A stretch of 64,000 nt of DNA. Origin: Lottiidibacillus patelloidae (lineage in GTDB: Bacteria > Bacillota > Bacilli > Bacillales > SA5d-4). The stretch covers positions 1 through 64,000 of the forward strand of contig NZ_NPIA01000004.1 of the NCBI RefSeq assembly GCF_002262935.1, given 5' to 3'. The notes beneath the pieces were generated by a model. The model saw only the letters and a program-made list of their open reading frames with translations, did not search any database and was not told where the DNA came from. Position 1 is the stretch's first letter; every line of letters begins with the position of its first letter. Positions 63,957-64,000 of the stretch are shown piece by piece. A program made the translations under genes and the position numbers.

Positions 63957-64000
63957 AGATTTATTAAGAAAAGAAAGAAAAGAGTATATTACATTATTAA
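63943..64000 (+). CDS. start of an unidentified gene, cut by the window end
   Basis: A frame opens at TTG 63943, 7 bases after GAGGTG, overlaps the methyltransferase end by 14 bases and is still open at 64000 (reads MQPLKDLLRKERKEYITLL). Its position suggests a further restriction or modification gene of the same operon. Only 19 residues are visible, so no family can be named. Confidence 0.5.
   Translation, partial: MQPLKDLLRKERKEYITLL

Noticed and set aside
48880-64000. Prophage or integrative element with integrase
   Set aside because: No integrase, transposase, phage structural gene or tRNA attachment site was seen in the window; the island may extend to the right.

Overview
The window looks like the chromosome of a low-GC, Gram-positive, spore-former-type Bacillaceae bacterium. 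Three signs support this: strong AGGAGG-type ribosome binding sites with many TTG and GTG starts, numerous rho-independent terminators, and a backbone gene order matching the Bacillus subtilis yebE-yebG-(pur)-yerA-yerB-yerC-pcrB-pcrA-ligA-yerH-(putP/opuE)-gatCAB-dgkB-rlmCD segment. Many small lipoproteins, VOC and GNAT proteins and non-ATG starts are also typical of Bacillaceae. The genus cannot be fixed from the sequence alone.

Layout. Positions 1-120 are the 5S rRNA that ends an rRNA operon. Two acetyltransferases and an Hsp20 protein follow. At 1.8-3.9 kb lies yebE-yebG-purB. In B. subtilis purE and purK sit before purB and purCSQLFMNHD after it, but here only purB remains. Next come yerA, yerB and yerC, then a 0.5 kb array of structured repeats (7.6-8.1 kb), and the pcrB-pcrA-ligA-camS cluster: archaeal-type lipid synthase, helicase, DNA ligase and pheromone lipoprotein. 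Proline catabolism and uptake are represented by pruA (14.4 kb) and putP (21 kb). Between and after them are small membrane proteins, the yndG-yndH-yndJ cluster, a GAF-domain two-component pair with an iron-sulfur-type cysteine cluster (25.4-27.6 kb), an ArsR regulator with an operator array, assorted accessory enzymes (29-34 kb), a secreted Ig-like protein (34.4 kb) and a lipoprotein/ATP-grasp/DUF350 triad (36.4-38.5 kb). The conserved gatCAB-dgkB-rlmCD block covers 41-48.9 kb, with two tandem YdcF-type genes inserted before rlmCD.

From 48.9 kb the content changes to accessory DNA. It opens with two disrupted genes: a SEC-C protein with a premature stop and a frameshift, and a PAS-histidine kinase with one in-frame TAA. 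An IRG-like GTPase, decayed fragments and two proteins with PD-(D/E)xK-like motifs follow. A restriction cluster at 56-64 kb contains two McrB-type AAA+ GTPase genes in convergent modules. One is paired with a LlaJI-like nuclease and the other with McrC. Divergent from McrB-McrC are a short putative DNA-binding protein and a C5-cytosine methyltransferase. A further gene runs off the right edge. No integrase, tRNA or CRISPR array was seen.

How the parts work together. The left 48 kb is mostly vertically inherited housekeeping DNA (nucleotide metabolism, DNA replication and repair, tRNA amidation, rRNA methylation, lipid recycling). The right 15 kb behaves as a defence island attached downstream of rlmCD. 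The best candidate for an uncommon system is the double McrB arrangement with its methyltransferase. The bacterial IRG-like GTPase is the second.
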